Positions 1 through 11,405 of a DNA stretch of 64,000 nt are shown here, in pieces. The position numbers and the translations under genes are program-made. The notes under the pieces were generated by a model. That model was not told the origin of the DNA and made no database searches. It saw only the letters and a list, made by a program, of their open reading frames with translations. Each line of letters begins with the position of its first letter. Positions within the stretch are counted from its first letter, which is position 1. Source of the DNA: Alnus glutinosa (Eukaryota; Streptophyta; Magnoliopsida; Fagales; Betulaceae); assembly GCF_958979055.1 (NCBI RefSeq), contig NC_084892.1, positions 22,966,001 to 23,030,000 on the forward strand, in the 5' to 3' direction.

Positions 1-149
1 GTATCATCTATCCGACAACCATCGTTGCGATCAACTTTATGTGAAAAATAAATAAATAAATAAATAAAAATCACCTTCATTGAAAATGGATTTCGAGGAA
101 AGTTTGGTTCTCAACCATCAAATGCAAAATGTTGCCGGTGATTTTCTTA

Positions 150-440
150 GAATCCGTTTCGATATGTGTTTTTAAAAATATATAATTTTTAAATAACGAT
201 TTTAAAATGTAAATAAATTTAAAAATGCAATTAAGAGTATTTGAAAGAATTATAATTTGGCCTTTAAAATCATAGTTTAACTTTTAAAATTGTGGGTTTT
301 CAAAAAACTCTCACATTTCTTACAATTTGAAAACAAAAATCTTTTACGTTTTGAAATTACAAATTTTTAAAAACATTATTCTAAACAATTTATTTTTTAT
401 AATTTGATTTAAAATCACATTTTTTATCTACTAAACACAC
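150..440. repeat. AT-rich MITE-like repeat, copy 1
   Basis: This stretch shares its wording (AACGATTTTAAAATG, then AATTGCAATTTGGCTTTTAAAAT-like phrases, ending ACTAAACACACCC) with 33510-33830. Both look like copies of one non-autonomous transposon family. Ends are not sharp and no TSD was found. Confidence 0.4.
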
Positions 441-1105
441 CCTTAGCTACTTCATTTGTTGCTGGTGTAGTAAGCAATAGAACATCCCCCCGGCATCTAA
501 ATTACACTTGCACTTCGAATAATGTCCCATTTTTTTTGTTTTTTTTTTTTTTTTTTTAAGTCATACTATATTCGAATTTTGTAAAAAGGATTCATACAAA
601 AGTAATTCTTTTTGGGCTTGGGCAAATAACTATGATCTGCCCCCCCAAAAATAAAATAAAATTAAAAAATACTACCAAAAAAAAAAAAAAAGAGAGGAAA
701 ATCTGATAATTTTTTTTTTTTCCATGATATTAATACTACTTCTGTTCGTAATTAAAACGATATCTACATATATTTATTCACACAAATATAATCGGTTTTT
801 ACCTCTCTCTTCTAGTTATAAGAAACAAATAAAATAGCATTAAAGTTCACTATGTTTGAATTAATATATATATTCTTCAGGTTCTTTGTTGAAAAGGTTG
901 CTCTATTATATGTACTTATAGCTTTTCTCTTCGGCAAATTCCAGCCATTACTTATTTTTTTGGGGGAGAAAATTGCTTAATCAACAATGTGAACATAACA
1001 TTAATTAACAAAAAAAAAAAAAAAGATAAAAGATAAAAGAAAAAAAGAAAAAGAAAAAAAAGAAAGATAAATAAAAAAAGGTGAACATAAAGCAGTTTTA
1101 ACTTT

Positions 1106-1498
1106 GGGTTAAATACATATTTGCCCCCTGTACTTTATGACCTTTATTTTTTGCCCCCTCAGTTTCACTTTTTATCAATTTTAGTACCTGTGGTATATGA
1201 AAAGACAGAAATGGTACCTCCGTCTGATTTCCCGTCTAAAACTAACGTCTACCAACGGCATTTTCTGTCATGTTGTTATTTGGATGTTGTTGGAAACGAT
1301 ATATAAAGAATTGAGTTCTGGGCTTCAAATTTTTAAGTACCCAATGACGTAGGTGGACGTTAGTTTTGGGCGGGAAATCAGACGGAGGTACCATTTCCGT
1401 CTTTTCATATACCACATGTACCAAATTTGATAAAAAGTAAAACTGAGGGGGCAAAAAATAAAGGTAGTAAAACACTTGGGGCAAATATGTATTTAATC
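1106..1498. mobile_element. MULE-type foldback MITE with 10-bp TSD
   Basis: About 150 bp at the left end (GGGTTAAATACATATTTGCC...) reappears inverted at the right end, giving long imperfect terminal inverted repeats around a short middle. The direct repeat TTTTAACTTT flanks it at 1096-1105 and 1499-1508. A 9-10 bp target duplication and long TIRs are hallmarks of Mutator-like elements. It encodes nothing. Confidence 0.85.
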
Positions 1499-2044
1499 TT
1501 TTAACTTTCAAAAATATTTGGGGCCCCATGTGGATTGGCAAAAATTTCTCAAAACCACCCCTACCAGAGGTGAGGTAAGGTTGAAATTCTACCATAAGGG
1601 GTGGTGCTCGGCCTAATATGATTCATGAAGTTTGCACTTGTACCAAGCATATCTCTAATGTACCAAAATTATTGTGTTGATCACTAGGGTAAGTTAACTG
1701 CTCAAAATGGTCAACAACTCCACACCATCCACATGGTAGACGAAACCATTAAACCTCCATGTCAGCTCCTCTACCCGCATGACACGTGACATAATCAACG
1801 GGTCAACCAACCTTGTTGCCATGTCAGCGGTGGTGGAGTTAGGGGTTTCATTCACACCAAACAAAATTAAAAGATATAGTTAAACAAAAATTGATTAAAA
1901 ATATTAAAGGCTATATCTAACGAAATAAATAAAAAATTGAAGAAAAAAAATAGTTATCATTTAAAACATATATAAATGTAACTTATAATTTATTTTTTTC
2001 AAGCATAAATTTAATTTATACATACATTTTCCCTAGATTTTGTG

Positions 2045-2280
2045 TTCTTAAATTGTATCAGAACCAAAGGTTTTGAATTCGAACCTTAACTTCGTCATTT
2101 ACTTCTCATTTCAATTAAGTATTTTATGTATTGTGCCTCACCTATTAAAATGGAGTTTGACCCCACATGTGACGGTGAGGGTGAGGGTGAGGGTGAGTGT
2201 TAAAGTATAATTAAATGATTAAATTTACCTCTTCTTATCGGCTTAAGCTTTGGGATAAATAGTAATGTAACATGGTATAT
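2045..2280 (+). mobile_element. TRIM-like LTR element remnant (PBS, polypurine tract, 3' LTR)
   Basis: ATTGTATCAGAACC near 2055 resembles the Met-tRNA primer-binding site TGGTATCAGAGC. A purine-rich GGTGAGGGTGAGGGTGAG lies at about 2174-2196, followed by TGTTAAAGTATAATTAAATG at 2198, which looks like the start of an LTR ending near TAACATGG (about 2275). The internal part is under 150 bp and has no coding capacity, as in TRIM elements. The 5' LTR is not recognisable. Confidence 0.45.
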
Positions 2281-2449
2281 TGAGATAAGAGTTACAAGCA
2301 TTCAAAAGACAAGAGTTACCTATACTAAAAAGACACGAGTTACAAGATGATAAATTAAATTTTTTGTTGTTAATGTAGAATTAGAAGAGATTTATAACGT
2401 TTAAATTATTTCTCTATAAATAAAGTATTATGTACAATCAAATGAATAA

Positions 2450-2870
2450 AAAAAAAAGAATTTATCCGAATAAAAGATTTAGACGCGTCTTCCCTAAATT
2501 TTTTTTTGGGTACCACTTAATCATTACTCGCGGACCAAAGGCTTGGCTGCTCGCGTAAGGCTGATGTCCTGATGCACACGTTTGGCAGGGGTACGTACTG
2601 CCACGTGTTGACGTAAGATGTCGGGTTAGCACGAGACACAAAACAGGGAAAACTGTCGTTTGGTTTCCGTAGTGGTGGTCGTGACTCTTCCTCACGATAA
2701 GTCTTTATTCATTCATATTTCATGCAGACGCTCGCTTGGATTCACTTAAGATTTTAAGTTGGACTTGGACTGCTCGCCGTGCCGACGCATGCAGCCGACT
2801 GCCGACCCTCCTCGATGCTCTTTTGAATATTTATAAAGGCGATTGTCAAACCATCAAGTCTGATTAGAGG
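2450..2870 (+). promoter_or_regulatory. Promoter-like block without a recognisable gene
   Basis: This block is more GC-rich than its surroundings. It carries CACGTG at 2602-2607 directly followed by TGACGTAAG (2609-2617), and a good TATA-like TTTATAAAGG at 2830-2839. Downstream (2870-4500) I find no protein-coding frame, only repeats. It could be the promoter of a lost gene, of a noncoding RNA, or part of a transposon. Confidence 0.35.
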
Positions 2871-3003
2871 AAGCCCAGAATCTCACATGGGAACCCTCTT
2901 GCTTGTTTGCCATTCAATAATTGAAATGGGGGCACTTTCTATGGATTGGGGTACACAAGTAAAGTCATTCTAAGGATACTTTTTTATTTTTATTATTATT
3001 TTT

Positions 3004-3230
3004 TATTTTTTCTAATTTAAGTACACATGTTAACAATTCACAACTCCCATTCTATTCCTATTAGAAATGATTATTATTATTATTTTTTTCTAATTTAAAG
3101 ACACCTGTTAACAAGTCATACCTCCCATTCTATTCCTATTAGAAATGATTATTATTATTTTTTTCTAATTTAAAGACACCTGTTAACAAGTCACAACTCT
3201 CATTCTATTCCTATAAGAAATGATTATTAT
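3004..3230. repeat. Three tandem copies of a 75-78 bp unit
   Basis: Units begin at TCTAATTTAA (3011), TCTAATTTAAAG (3089) and again at 3164. Each contains a GTTAACAA-TCACAACTCCC-like core and ends in AGAAATGATTATTATTATT. The copies differ at few positions, so the expansion looks recent. Confidence 0.85.
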
Positions 3231-3436
3231 ACAACAATAGGCACATAACTTTTGTCTAATTTTGACTGTGTGACAGTTTATTTTTATTTATTTATTTTTT
3301 TCAAGAAAATGATTTAGCATTTTTTCCCACAATGGTTTCATCATTTTTTGAAAAAAATTAAAATTAAAATAAACTGTCACGTATGTAAAGTTGGATGAAA
3401 GTTGTGTTTACGTACAGTTATACAATAATCATTTCT
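3216..3436. mobile_element. Foldback MITE of about 220 bp
   Basis: AGAAATGATTATTATACAAC at the left matches inverted AGAAATGATTATTGTATAAC at the right. Further inside, GTGACAGTTTATTTT occurs in both arms. Its left end coincides with the last tandem unit at 3164-3230. Confidence 0.65.
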
Positions 3437-4138
3437 CCTATTAATGGACTGTCACGTCAATCTAATAAAATGCGCGCGAGTAAAATAAGAGTGTAGACTT
3501 TAGTATTACTCAACTCGTCTGAATTAAGCAATGTAAAATTTTTTTTGAAAAAAATAAAAATTAAAAGAAAATAATGAATAAGGTGGGTCGGCCACTCTTT
3601 AAAGAGTAGTTACACTACCCTCACCTTCAAAGGAGTGGTCAATAGTCAAGGGTGTGGGTTCCTTGAGGGCTGTGGTCTACTCCGAAGGTGTGATGGTGAT
3701 TTATGAGAGTTTCTTTAAAGATAAAACGATGGTCGACCAATTTTCAAAAGAGTAGCTAACAACGTTAAGGGATGGTCCAGCCGCACCCTTTTATTTACCA
3801 TACTTTTATTTATATTTTTTAAAAGGTTTACGTGGCTCAAGTTACTATGTCATATGAAAGTGAGAGATGACATTGTGTTTCCGTAGGATGTAGATGAATT
3901 TTTATTTTCTTTCCTTATATATTTCATCATAATTGTAGTAAATTGTATTGCCAATCAGGCAATCAGGGAAGGGACAGGACCATCCGGGCAATACTAGTGC
4001 ACATGCAGGCAAATCAGTTTCCGAATTTAATCAGTTTCAAGGTTCCAAATCTTGTACAAATATGGATTCCTTTTGGTAAAAAATTTTAACCTACTTTTTT
4101 ATTTATTTTTATTGTGAAGTGATACAAAGGTAAAAGCA

Positions 4139-4140
<2 letters not shown>

Positions 4141-4209
<69 letters not shown>
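4141..4209. repeat. (TA)n microsatellite
   Basis: About 34 uninterrupted TA units in otherwise gene-free sequence. Confidence 0.97.
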
Positions 4210-4211
<2 letters not shown>

Positions 4212-4339
4212 CTTTATTTGAGTTGTTCGTTAATCCCTTACTTTTCTAGTAAAAAGAAGAAAAAAAAAACTACCCTAAAAAACGTTACGTAGTCATAGTC
4301 ATCATTGTTTGACCTAGTTTTCATGCTAAAAAAAAGAAA

Positions 4340-4815
4340 CATTTAAGAGTATTGAGTTGATTTTTTTTTTGTTTTTGGAGTTATAATAAAGTGTAATTGA
4401 TGTGATATAAAATAAAAAAGTTTTGTATTGTAGTAAAAATTTTTTATTTGTATAATAATAAAAAATTATTGATGTAATATAAAAAGTGAAAAAAAGTTAG
4501 AATGGTTTGAAATTGATTAGTTTTGGAAAAAGTAATAATAAAGGAGGGGAATAGGGGACTTGTTTTCTCTTTTTTTTTTTTTTCTCACTTTTTCACATTT
4601 TTCAATAACAATCAACATCAATTTATTCACACTTTTTTCACTTTTTATATCACATCAATAATTTTTTATTACTATTCAAATAAAAAAAATACACTACAAT
4701 ACAAAACTTTTTCACTTTTCTATACAAATTCTTTTTACTTTATATCACATAATCAACAACCTACTACTCTGTTCTGTAAAAACATTTGTCGAAAAAGCCC
4801 CCTGGTTGTTTGGTA
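4340..4815. mobile_element. AT-rich foldback MITE
   Basis: AATAAAAAATTATTGATGTAA with TATAAAAAGTGAAAAAAAG in the left arm is inverted in the right arm as CTTTTTTCACTTTTTATATC with ACATCAATAATTTTTTATTA. The same right-arm wording recurs at 51590-51790. The right boundary is near TTTGGTAACAAACAC. Confidence 0.6.
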
Positions 4816-5600
4816 ACAAACACCCCCATGAACTTTCAGAGAAAGTGAGGTTGATGATGATGATGACAGTAATCGTTATCGATTGACAAGAAGAGGACAA
4901 ACAAAAACCAAACTTCTGCGGAAGCATTTGCGTAAGGTTAACTTTCTGTCGAATCCTGCCCTCTATCTTTAACAAGTTAATGCACCATGGAAAGTTGAGA
5001 TCTTTGAGCTTTCAACTTTTCTTGTCAAATAGACGTCCTGCTGGAAGTAACTTTCTCTCCTTTGAACAACTTTCCTCATTACCAGCTGGAGCCTCAAAGA
5101 CAACCATACAAACGACATGGAGGAGAAGAACTGCTTGTATGCTTCAATCGATTCTCAAGAAAATTATGAGTAACAATCATTTCCCATGGAAAGTTGAGGA
5201 TGTTAGCCCTTTTAACTTATAAAAGACCTAGTACTCCAAAAGGTTCATAAACTAAAAACAGAAGGTTTGCTTGTATGCTTCAATTAATTCTCAAGAAAAT
5301 TATAGAGTGACAATCACTTCCAACATCTCTTCCTAGTAATAAGTAGGGGGAAACATGAAATGAAACGAAATACAAACTGCAAAAAATGTCATATCTTCAA
5401 GCAAAGAAGTTTGCAGGAGTCCCAAAAGCAAACCTTATTAACTAAAAATTACAGGATATATAATTTTGATAATTATGGACTTGATAGCAAGGATACTGAT
5501 TGTTCATAATATCTTGCCTTTAGTTTATAAACTCATTGAGGTTGCCAAAAATGAGGCTTTTCGTTTGTAGCAGGAGCATAACCTCAAAAAGAGCATGTGG
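4816..5600. other. Spacer with partial local duplication downstream of the C3H gene
   Basis: A phrase of about 55 bp (GCTTGTATGCTTCAAT...ATTCTCAAGAAAATTAT) occurs at about 5131-5185 and again, diverged, at 5269-5323. A short coding-like frame lies at 4830-4972. No gene is recognised; the 3' UTR of the C3H gene probably ends around 5500-5600. Confidence 0.4.
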
Positions 5601-5624
5601 AAGACTAGATTGTGACTCTCAGGA

Positions 5625-7602
5625 TTAAGTATGAGTGCCTGGCTCCTGAATTTGGAGTGATGTCTTTGACAAGCTTGCTTCCAACTCATTTAATTCATCC
5701 ATGTCCAGTTCATCACTGTCATCGTCTTCAGCAATATCACTGGCGTTTGTTGAGCTCCTTGGTCCATCTCCAGCAGAATTATCATTGACCTGAAGTTGCA
5801 TCCAATTAAACAAGCAATGTTCATGTACAGCTAGTCCAATCCCCAAACAAAGAAGAATAACTGGGAAAATTATCAATCACTGTTCCAGTTCCCTGGCTGG
5901 AGTTCACTACCAATAAGATCAAAACATTTATTGTATCTTTCAACAGGGACATGAGAGCATTACTCTGAAATAACAAGTACAGCGGAAATAATACAATTTA
6001 CTAAATTGTGCAGAGATCTTTTAATAGGTTAACCTTCAATTCTAGTACAGGGATTGTATTAAAAAATCATTAATGATATTGTGTGACATAGATTTGATGT
6101 AAGGAGGACATTCCTCTGAACTCAGGCCACATTGGCACCTGTATGCCAATACTTATATTTAGGCACATCATAATTTATCAGTGTATGTTTTTACTTTTTT
6201 CATTGGATAATGTAGGGGTTGTTTTTCAAAAGTATGGTTATAATAAACCATTCTTCACTCAGCAGAAGATAACACTCATTCTGAAAAATTGTAAGAATCA
6301 GAACATGCACATGGCATTGAACAGCATGTACTCGCTCACATCAGTCATGTCACTGTCCAACACAGGCAAGACTTCTTTGTTGCTCCAACAACAAGAACAG
6401 TTCATTGCTAAACAATCCTGAAAATGCAGACTCCGTTATGTGGATTCCACAGGTTTTCCTGGTGGATTTCAATTATTTCTCTGGTGGATTTTAGAACCTT
6501 TGGAGTTATTGTACATAACTCAATTTATCCCCCACCTTGCACTGCAACACAATTGGTATTTGAGCGAGAAGTTTTTTTTTTTTGGTAAGTACTGAGCGAG
6601 AAGTTTGCCTGGCTAGACGGCTAATTATGGAGCCAGAAGAAGATTTTCCATTGATGGTGCTTGTGGGAACTGAGTTTCAAGAATGGAGGTTGATAACCGA
6701 GGTCTCACTACCAATAGGGTACGCGCTGGTGAAGTTGCTCACGGCCTACCTGTTGATAAATCTATTTATCATCTAACCGTGCAGGTGAAGAACAATTCTG
6801 GTGAACAATTATTTTCTTCAAAAGATGAGCATTGCAATATTTCTTTGATAAGTAAGCACTGCAACATTTCTTGTGAAATTTTATTTTTTGATAAGTAACA
6901 TTTCTTGTGAATTTTTTTTTAATGAAATGCGTTACTTATCAAAAAAGAAAAGAAAAAAAAAGGTAGTTGTTTCCAAGTTGGGAGGAATTTTTGGCGCAAT
7001 ATTTGGTTCAACAAATTTCAAAAATTACAAGAATTGAAATTCACCATTACTTGGAAAAAGATTTAGTGATACATGGCGATTCTAGCATGTTGCTTGGTTA
7101 GTGTCTAAAGTTGAGGAAGATTATTTGGGATCCAACTAGTAAGGTACGAGTTTTTACAAGGCTGTGTGGTTATATGTTGATTTTGGTTAGAAGACAGAAA
7201 AGGAAGAAAAGCATGGAAGGCGTTAATTGGCATTCCAATAGATCGAGAGAGATATGATAAAACTCGAGGACACGTTTTTGTAGAGTGGAGACGGATGTAG
7301 GAGAAAAGATCCAATTGTCATGAATTTCTTTATGTTTTGCTAGTTCTTTTAAAAGGTGCTTTTGTCATAATAAACCCATTAGGAATTGTTGTTCATTAGA
7401 AATTAGGAGTCTTCATTTATAAGAATTAGGATTTCCTGTCCCTTAAGGATTAGAAGTCCTTATTTAATTTGTATTGGGATTTCTAGTATTCTAAGGATTT
7501 GGATTTGTACCCCATATAAAGGCATGCTTTGGTGTTTGTTTTCATTGTTGCTCATTGAATGAAAATTCCTTTGAGATTTTCTCTATTTTCTTGGTGGATT
7601 CC

Positions 7603-7647
<45 letters not shown>

Positions 7648-10600
7648 AATTATTATTATTATTTTTTATAGATTCTAGAACCTTTGGAGTTATCGCGTGT
7701 AATTCTCTATTGTTTTGTTGTTGAAATTGGTGACCATCAACTCGATATATATATATAATTCAATGCTCAAAGCACCACAATAGATCACCACCACAATAGA
7801 GAAAGATCACCAAAGTGCAAAAGCATAATTTTAATTTTGGTTTTCAAAATTGTAACTAACCTGTTGCATCTACACCATCGTAGAAGTGTATTTTATGCAT
7901 GTTTACACGTACGAGCAGGGCTTGATAAAGCGATGGTAGTAGAAATTTATAAGCATCACATCAAAAGATTAGAAGCAGTGCTTTATAAAATGATAGTAGT
8001 AGAAATTTATAGGCATAGCATCAAAAGACAATACTTCATCCACCAGAGTAGCTTGCGAAGGCTGCAAGAGATCTAGGAGAAAGTAAAGGCTGAAAACTAA
8101 CAAGTGAAAGCTTCACCTTTTGTTCAGCAACATCAGATCCTGACTCTCTTTGGTACTTCTCATATGCCTCGGCGTCATCCACAAACAAGCTAGAATCTGA
8201 TAGGAACAGCTCACGTCCACTGAATGACTGAAATGAAGGGAAAAGTACAACATGTTCAGCAAAAAACATCAAGCATACTGACCACCTGCCATTTTGCCAG
8301 GTGGTATCTCTTCGAATTTAGAGAGGGGAGGTACATGAGGGAAGATATACCTCATACGGTCATTCTTAGCCCTCTCTGCCTGCTGTGCAGCCAAGCCTGC
8401 ATGTCTTTCTGCTATCTTTTTCTTCTTCCATTGCATAAACAACTCAGGAGTCATAGGAGTTGAAGTTGTTAATTTTGCACGCTAAAGCCAAAAACAAATA
8501 TTAAGTTAGATGATGTGATCGGAAATGATAGTCATGACAGAACCATAAAGGCAACTGATAATCTGTAAGGTTCAGGCCTCTCTTTTTTATGGCCAGAATA
8601 ATATACTCAGACTAGAAATCCTACTGTTTCTATGGGGATGACATGGCTTGCTCCAGAAAATTATATAATCACCTGATTTTCAATCTCCTCCTCAATGGGT
8701 ATCTTTTTCAGCCTCTTCCTCTAACAGAGCTTTCATCTGAGATTTCAAAACATATCCAGGAGGAAGAGCATGCCTGTAATGGCAGTCTTTACCACCGTTT
8801 GGGCAGACCCAAAACCAACCATATTGTTTCTTCTCCACTGCTTCCAAAAAGTATTTACAGACCTGGAGGAATGACCAGAAATAAAAGAACATTCAATTTG
8901 AGCTCTTTAGAGCAAGTGTGATGTGAAGAGTGTCATATGTTGTGCAGACAGCCCTTATATTAACTAAAAGATCGCCAAATCAGCTGAATGTATATCGCCA
9001 ATCTCACTCAAATCATGGCCATGAATCCAGTTAATCTTAGATGACAATGGATTTGCTTGATACGCAAATCACAAGTGTTTCCCTCTACTTCCTTAAACTT
9101 TTTTCCTCAAGTTTGTGTCCCACGTACACCAAACTGATGGGAAACAAAGTTGCCAATAATGATCCCTACTCGTAGAACTGAGATGGGATCGTTTATAGTT
9201 AAATTTGGGATTTCCAATAATGATCCCCACTTGCAGAGACGCAATGAGATCATTTATACTTAATTTGGAAAGGCCTATCAGCATGCTTTTAAATCTTTCC
9301 GCAACTTGCTTGGAAAAAAAAAAAATCTTTTCCACAACTTTTTATCTATAATTTAACAATGGTTCTTTGATGTTTAAGATCTGATTTGTGAAAATGTCTC
9401 AATAGGATTCCTTTAAGGTTTGTCAGTTGATTTTAAACAGCTTCGTGTTTCCAAAATTTATTTATTCATTTTTCAAACAAAAATTACATTTCCAACCAGT
9501 TGCTCTTTTCATCTCATGGTATTGGCTAATTACTAGACATGAAGTAGAGAATCAAAAGAAATGTGTTTTGGTAGCTCAACGGAATCGACCCCCCCACCCC
9601 CAACCTCCCAAAAAAAAAAAAATGAATATCAATTTCCTTTTTTCTCAAAGGTAACCAAAGTATGACCAAATTTGTTTTGTGCTTAACAAGTGAGATACTA
9701 TTATCATGACAAACAATATCAACCCTTCATTTCTAAAGGGTGCTATTATTTCTATAGTTGCCTCTTTCATTTCTGTGCGCTGAAGAATCCCAATGGATAT
9801 GGGCATGCAAGAGCTATGGAAGCAACAAGAAAATATCTGGCAATAATATTTCCCAATCACCAATATTCCCCAGAGTTTCCTAGTTTTCCTAATACTATCA
9901 GTAGAAAAGCTCGACATCAAGCACCAAGACTCCAAGAACGGACAGAAAAATTGCGAAAATGTCCATCACTCAGATTCAACAAACAAATTAGTTTACACAC
10001 CATACAAACAAATCATAGAGAAAACTTACAATATCAGTTGGCTTGTTCTGCTTATACTCAGTTTTCTTTAATTCAACAACCTTCTCCAAAGTCTCTTGAT
10101 CCCAGTCCTCCATCGTTTCTTTGAAAAGACAGATATCACATGATAGCCAGACTGAATTAAAGAAATCAAAGCCCATAATTGCATTTGCATGGACACACTT
10201 TATTAAACTAAAGGTAGCAAAATCCACTGACACCTGAAGATGATAAGATTCCTATTCAATACCTTGGTCACGCTTATCGCTGTAAAGATCAATCTTTTCT
10301 CCCTTCCTCTGAACATTCAAATCATGTGAGAATTTGCATTTAAAACCTTTAGCACACTGACCCACTTTATAAAATTCACACAACATGGATTTGGGATCAA
10401 CACCTGATCACATACCCGATTAGTACTTGATTGCATGCAAACCACAAAATGCGTATAACACAAACTTCATTTGTTGATGACATGCGGAAAAGAACCAAAG
10501 AGTAAGATGATTACCAAGTGGCACTTTGGGCTGACTGACAGCAATCTCGAACAAATCCTTCAGCTCCTTATCCTTGGCCTTCTCTTCCTCCTTCTTCTTC

Positions 10601-11405
10601 TGTTTAATTATACAAGTCTTGTCAGCAAAATTCCTTTTCAAATAAATTTATCATCTCTGTGCTTGCCTATCGAGAAATTACATTACTAACAAACAAATAT
10701 TTTAACCATCTAAAAAGTGTATGCCTCAACTATTTGAATTATTAGTACTAGGCCTAGCCAAGTGGAATTTCTTTTTATAAAATGAAACTCTAAGATTCAG
10801 AAGCCTAATTTCTTTTCTTTGGTGAATGAATTGACAGCACCCGTCCATTTGCTTCCTAGGCAACAACTTACGACGAAAATGGAAACAACAATCTCTGTCA
10901 GTTATTCATTAGCTCTAAATCGCCGTAGATTATATAGGAGTTAAGCGGTGTTCTGTCTTGTCAAATCCTCAAAAAAAGAAACTAAATTTAACGCCATTTT
11001 CGTTTGATTATTTCTGCTTAAGTTGATCACCAACTTACGGAAAAAAATAAAATAGAAGTATAATTTTAGAAATTTTATATCTAAAAAAATCTGATCAATC
11101 ATAAATCTCGAAACTTAACAGAGAGCTAAAGATGTGAGCTTCTTGTTTTTATAAAAATAAAACGCAGGGTAAATGGTATAATAAATCAATGAATTGAAGA
11201 AAAAAAAATTGAAGTTGAGAGATAAATATGGAACCTTAGCAGCGGTCTTGGCAGTATCAGGCTTGGGCTGCACGGTCTGCTTGAGGCTCTGGACATGCTT
11301 CTGGACGCTCTTGCTCTTGTTCTTGTTCTTGAGCCCGAAGGTCTTGTCCTCTACGATCTTCTGCTTCTTCGCCAAATCGGCCTTCAACAGCTGCTTCGGC
11401 GGCAT
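5625..11405 (-). CDS. CCCH zinc-finger protein, ZC3H15/DFRP1 family (plant C3H21-like)
   Basis: Eight coding exons read on the minus strand: 11405-11235, 10599-10515, 10403-10263, 10118-10030, 8862-8673, 8481-8351, 8219-8117 and 5789-5625 (stop). The start [15 protein letters not shown] is the typical family N-terminus. Two CCCH fingers are visible: C-x7-C-x5-C-x3-H in exon 3 (CEFYKVGQC...) and C-x17-C-x6-C-x3-H in exon 5 (CKYFLEAV...HYRH). A lysine-rich middle and an acidic C-terminus ([20 protein letters not shown]) follow. The family (human ZC3H15, yeast Tma46) binds and stabilises DRG GTPases and acts on ribosomes in the cytoplasm; that role is inferred. Oddity: exon 5 is 190 bp although both flanking introns are phase 0, and the frame hits TGA at 8692; removing one base from the five-T run 8704-8708 restores the family frame. 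The corrected protein would be about 357 residues, normal for the family. The last intron (2.3 kb) carries retroelement debris. Confidence 0.88.
6561..6606 (-). mobile_element. Minimal poly(T)-GGTAAGT insertion with 14-bp TSD
   Basis: TGAGCGAGAAGTTT is present exactly at 6561-6574 and 6593-6606. Between them lie only 18 bases: a T run followed by GGTAAGTAC. On the minus strand this reads as a few terminal bases plus a poly(A) tail, as left by an extremely 5'-truncated retroposon. Confidence 0.7.
6828..6911 (-). mobile_element. Two adjacent minimal T(n)GATAAGT insertions
   Basis: First: AGCATTGCAATATTTCTT (6828-6845) and its near-copy (6855-6872, two differences) flank TGATAAGTA. Second: AACATTTCTTGTGAA (6863-6877 and 6897-6911, exact) flanks a T-rich stretch ending GATAAGT. 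An oppositely oriented ACTTATCAAAAAAG follows at 6934-6947. Confidence 0.65.
7921..8037. repeat. 60-bp tandem duplication
   Basis: Two diverged copies with a 60-base period, both containing GTAGTAGAAATTTATA and CATCAAAAGA. Located in the last intron of the C3H gene. Confidence 0.8.
9152..9272. repeat. About 62-bp tandem duplication
   Basis: Two diverged copies starting CCAATAATGATCCC and ending TTTATA-TTAA-TTTGG, within intron 4 of the C3H gene. Confidence 0.75.

Larger units (their letters stand above)
6440..7745 (+). mobile_element. Degenerate LTR-retroelement remnant in intron 7 of the C3H gene
   Basis: CTGGTGGATT...TAGAACCTTTGGAGTTAT occurs at about 6470-6510 and again around 7590-7695, as two related LTR 3' ends would. 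The first copy is followed at about 6553 by TTGGTATTTGAGC, close to a Met-tRNA primer-binding site (TTGGTATCAGAGC). The stretch before the second copy (7330-7570, with CCCATATAAAGG) looks like an LTR promoter. No gag or pol frames remain. A T-rich run (about 7603-7642) interrupts the second copy. Confidence 0.5.

Noticed and set aside
2055-2085. tRNA-like phrase (TTCGAACCTT after a TATCAGAACC)
   Set aside because: Cannot be folded into a full cloverleaf; better explained by the primer-binding region of a TRIM-like element.
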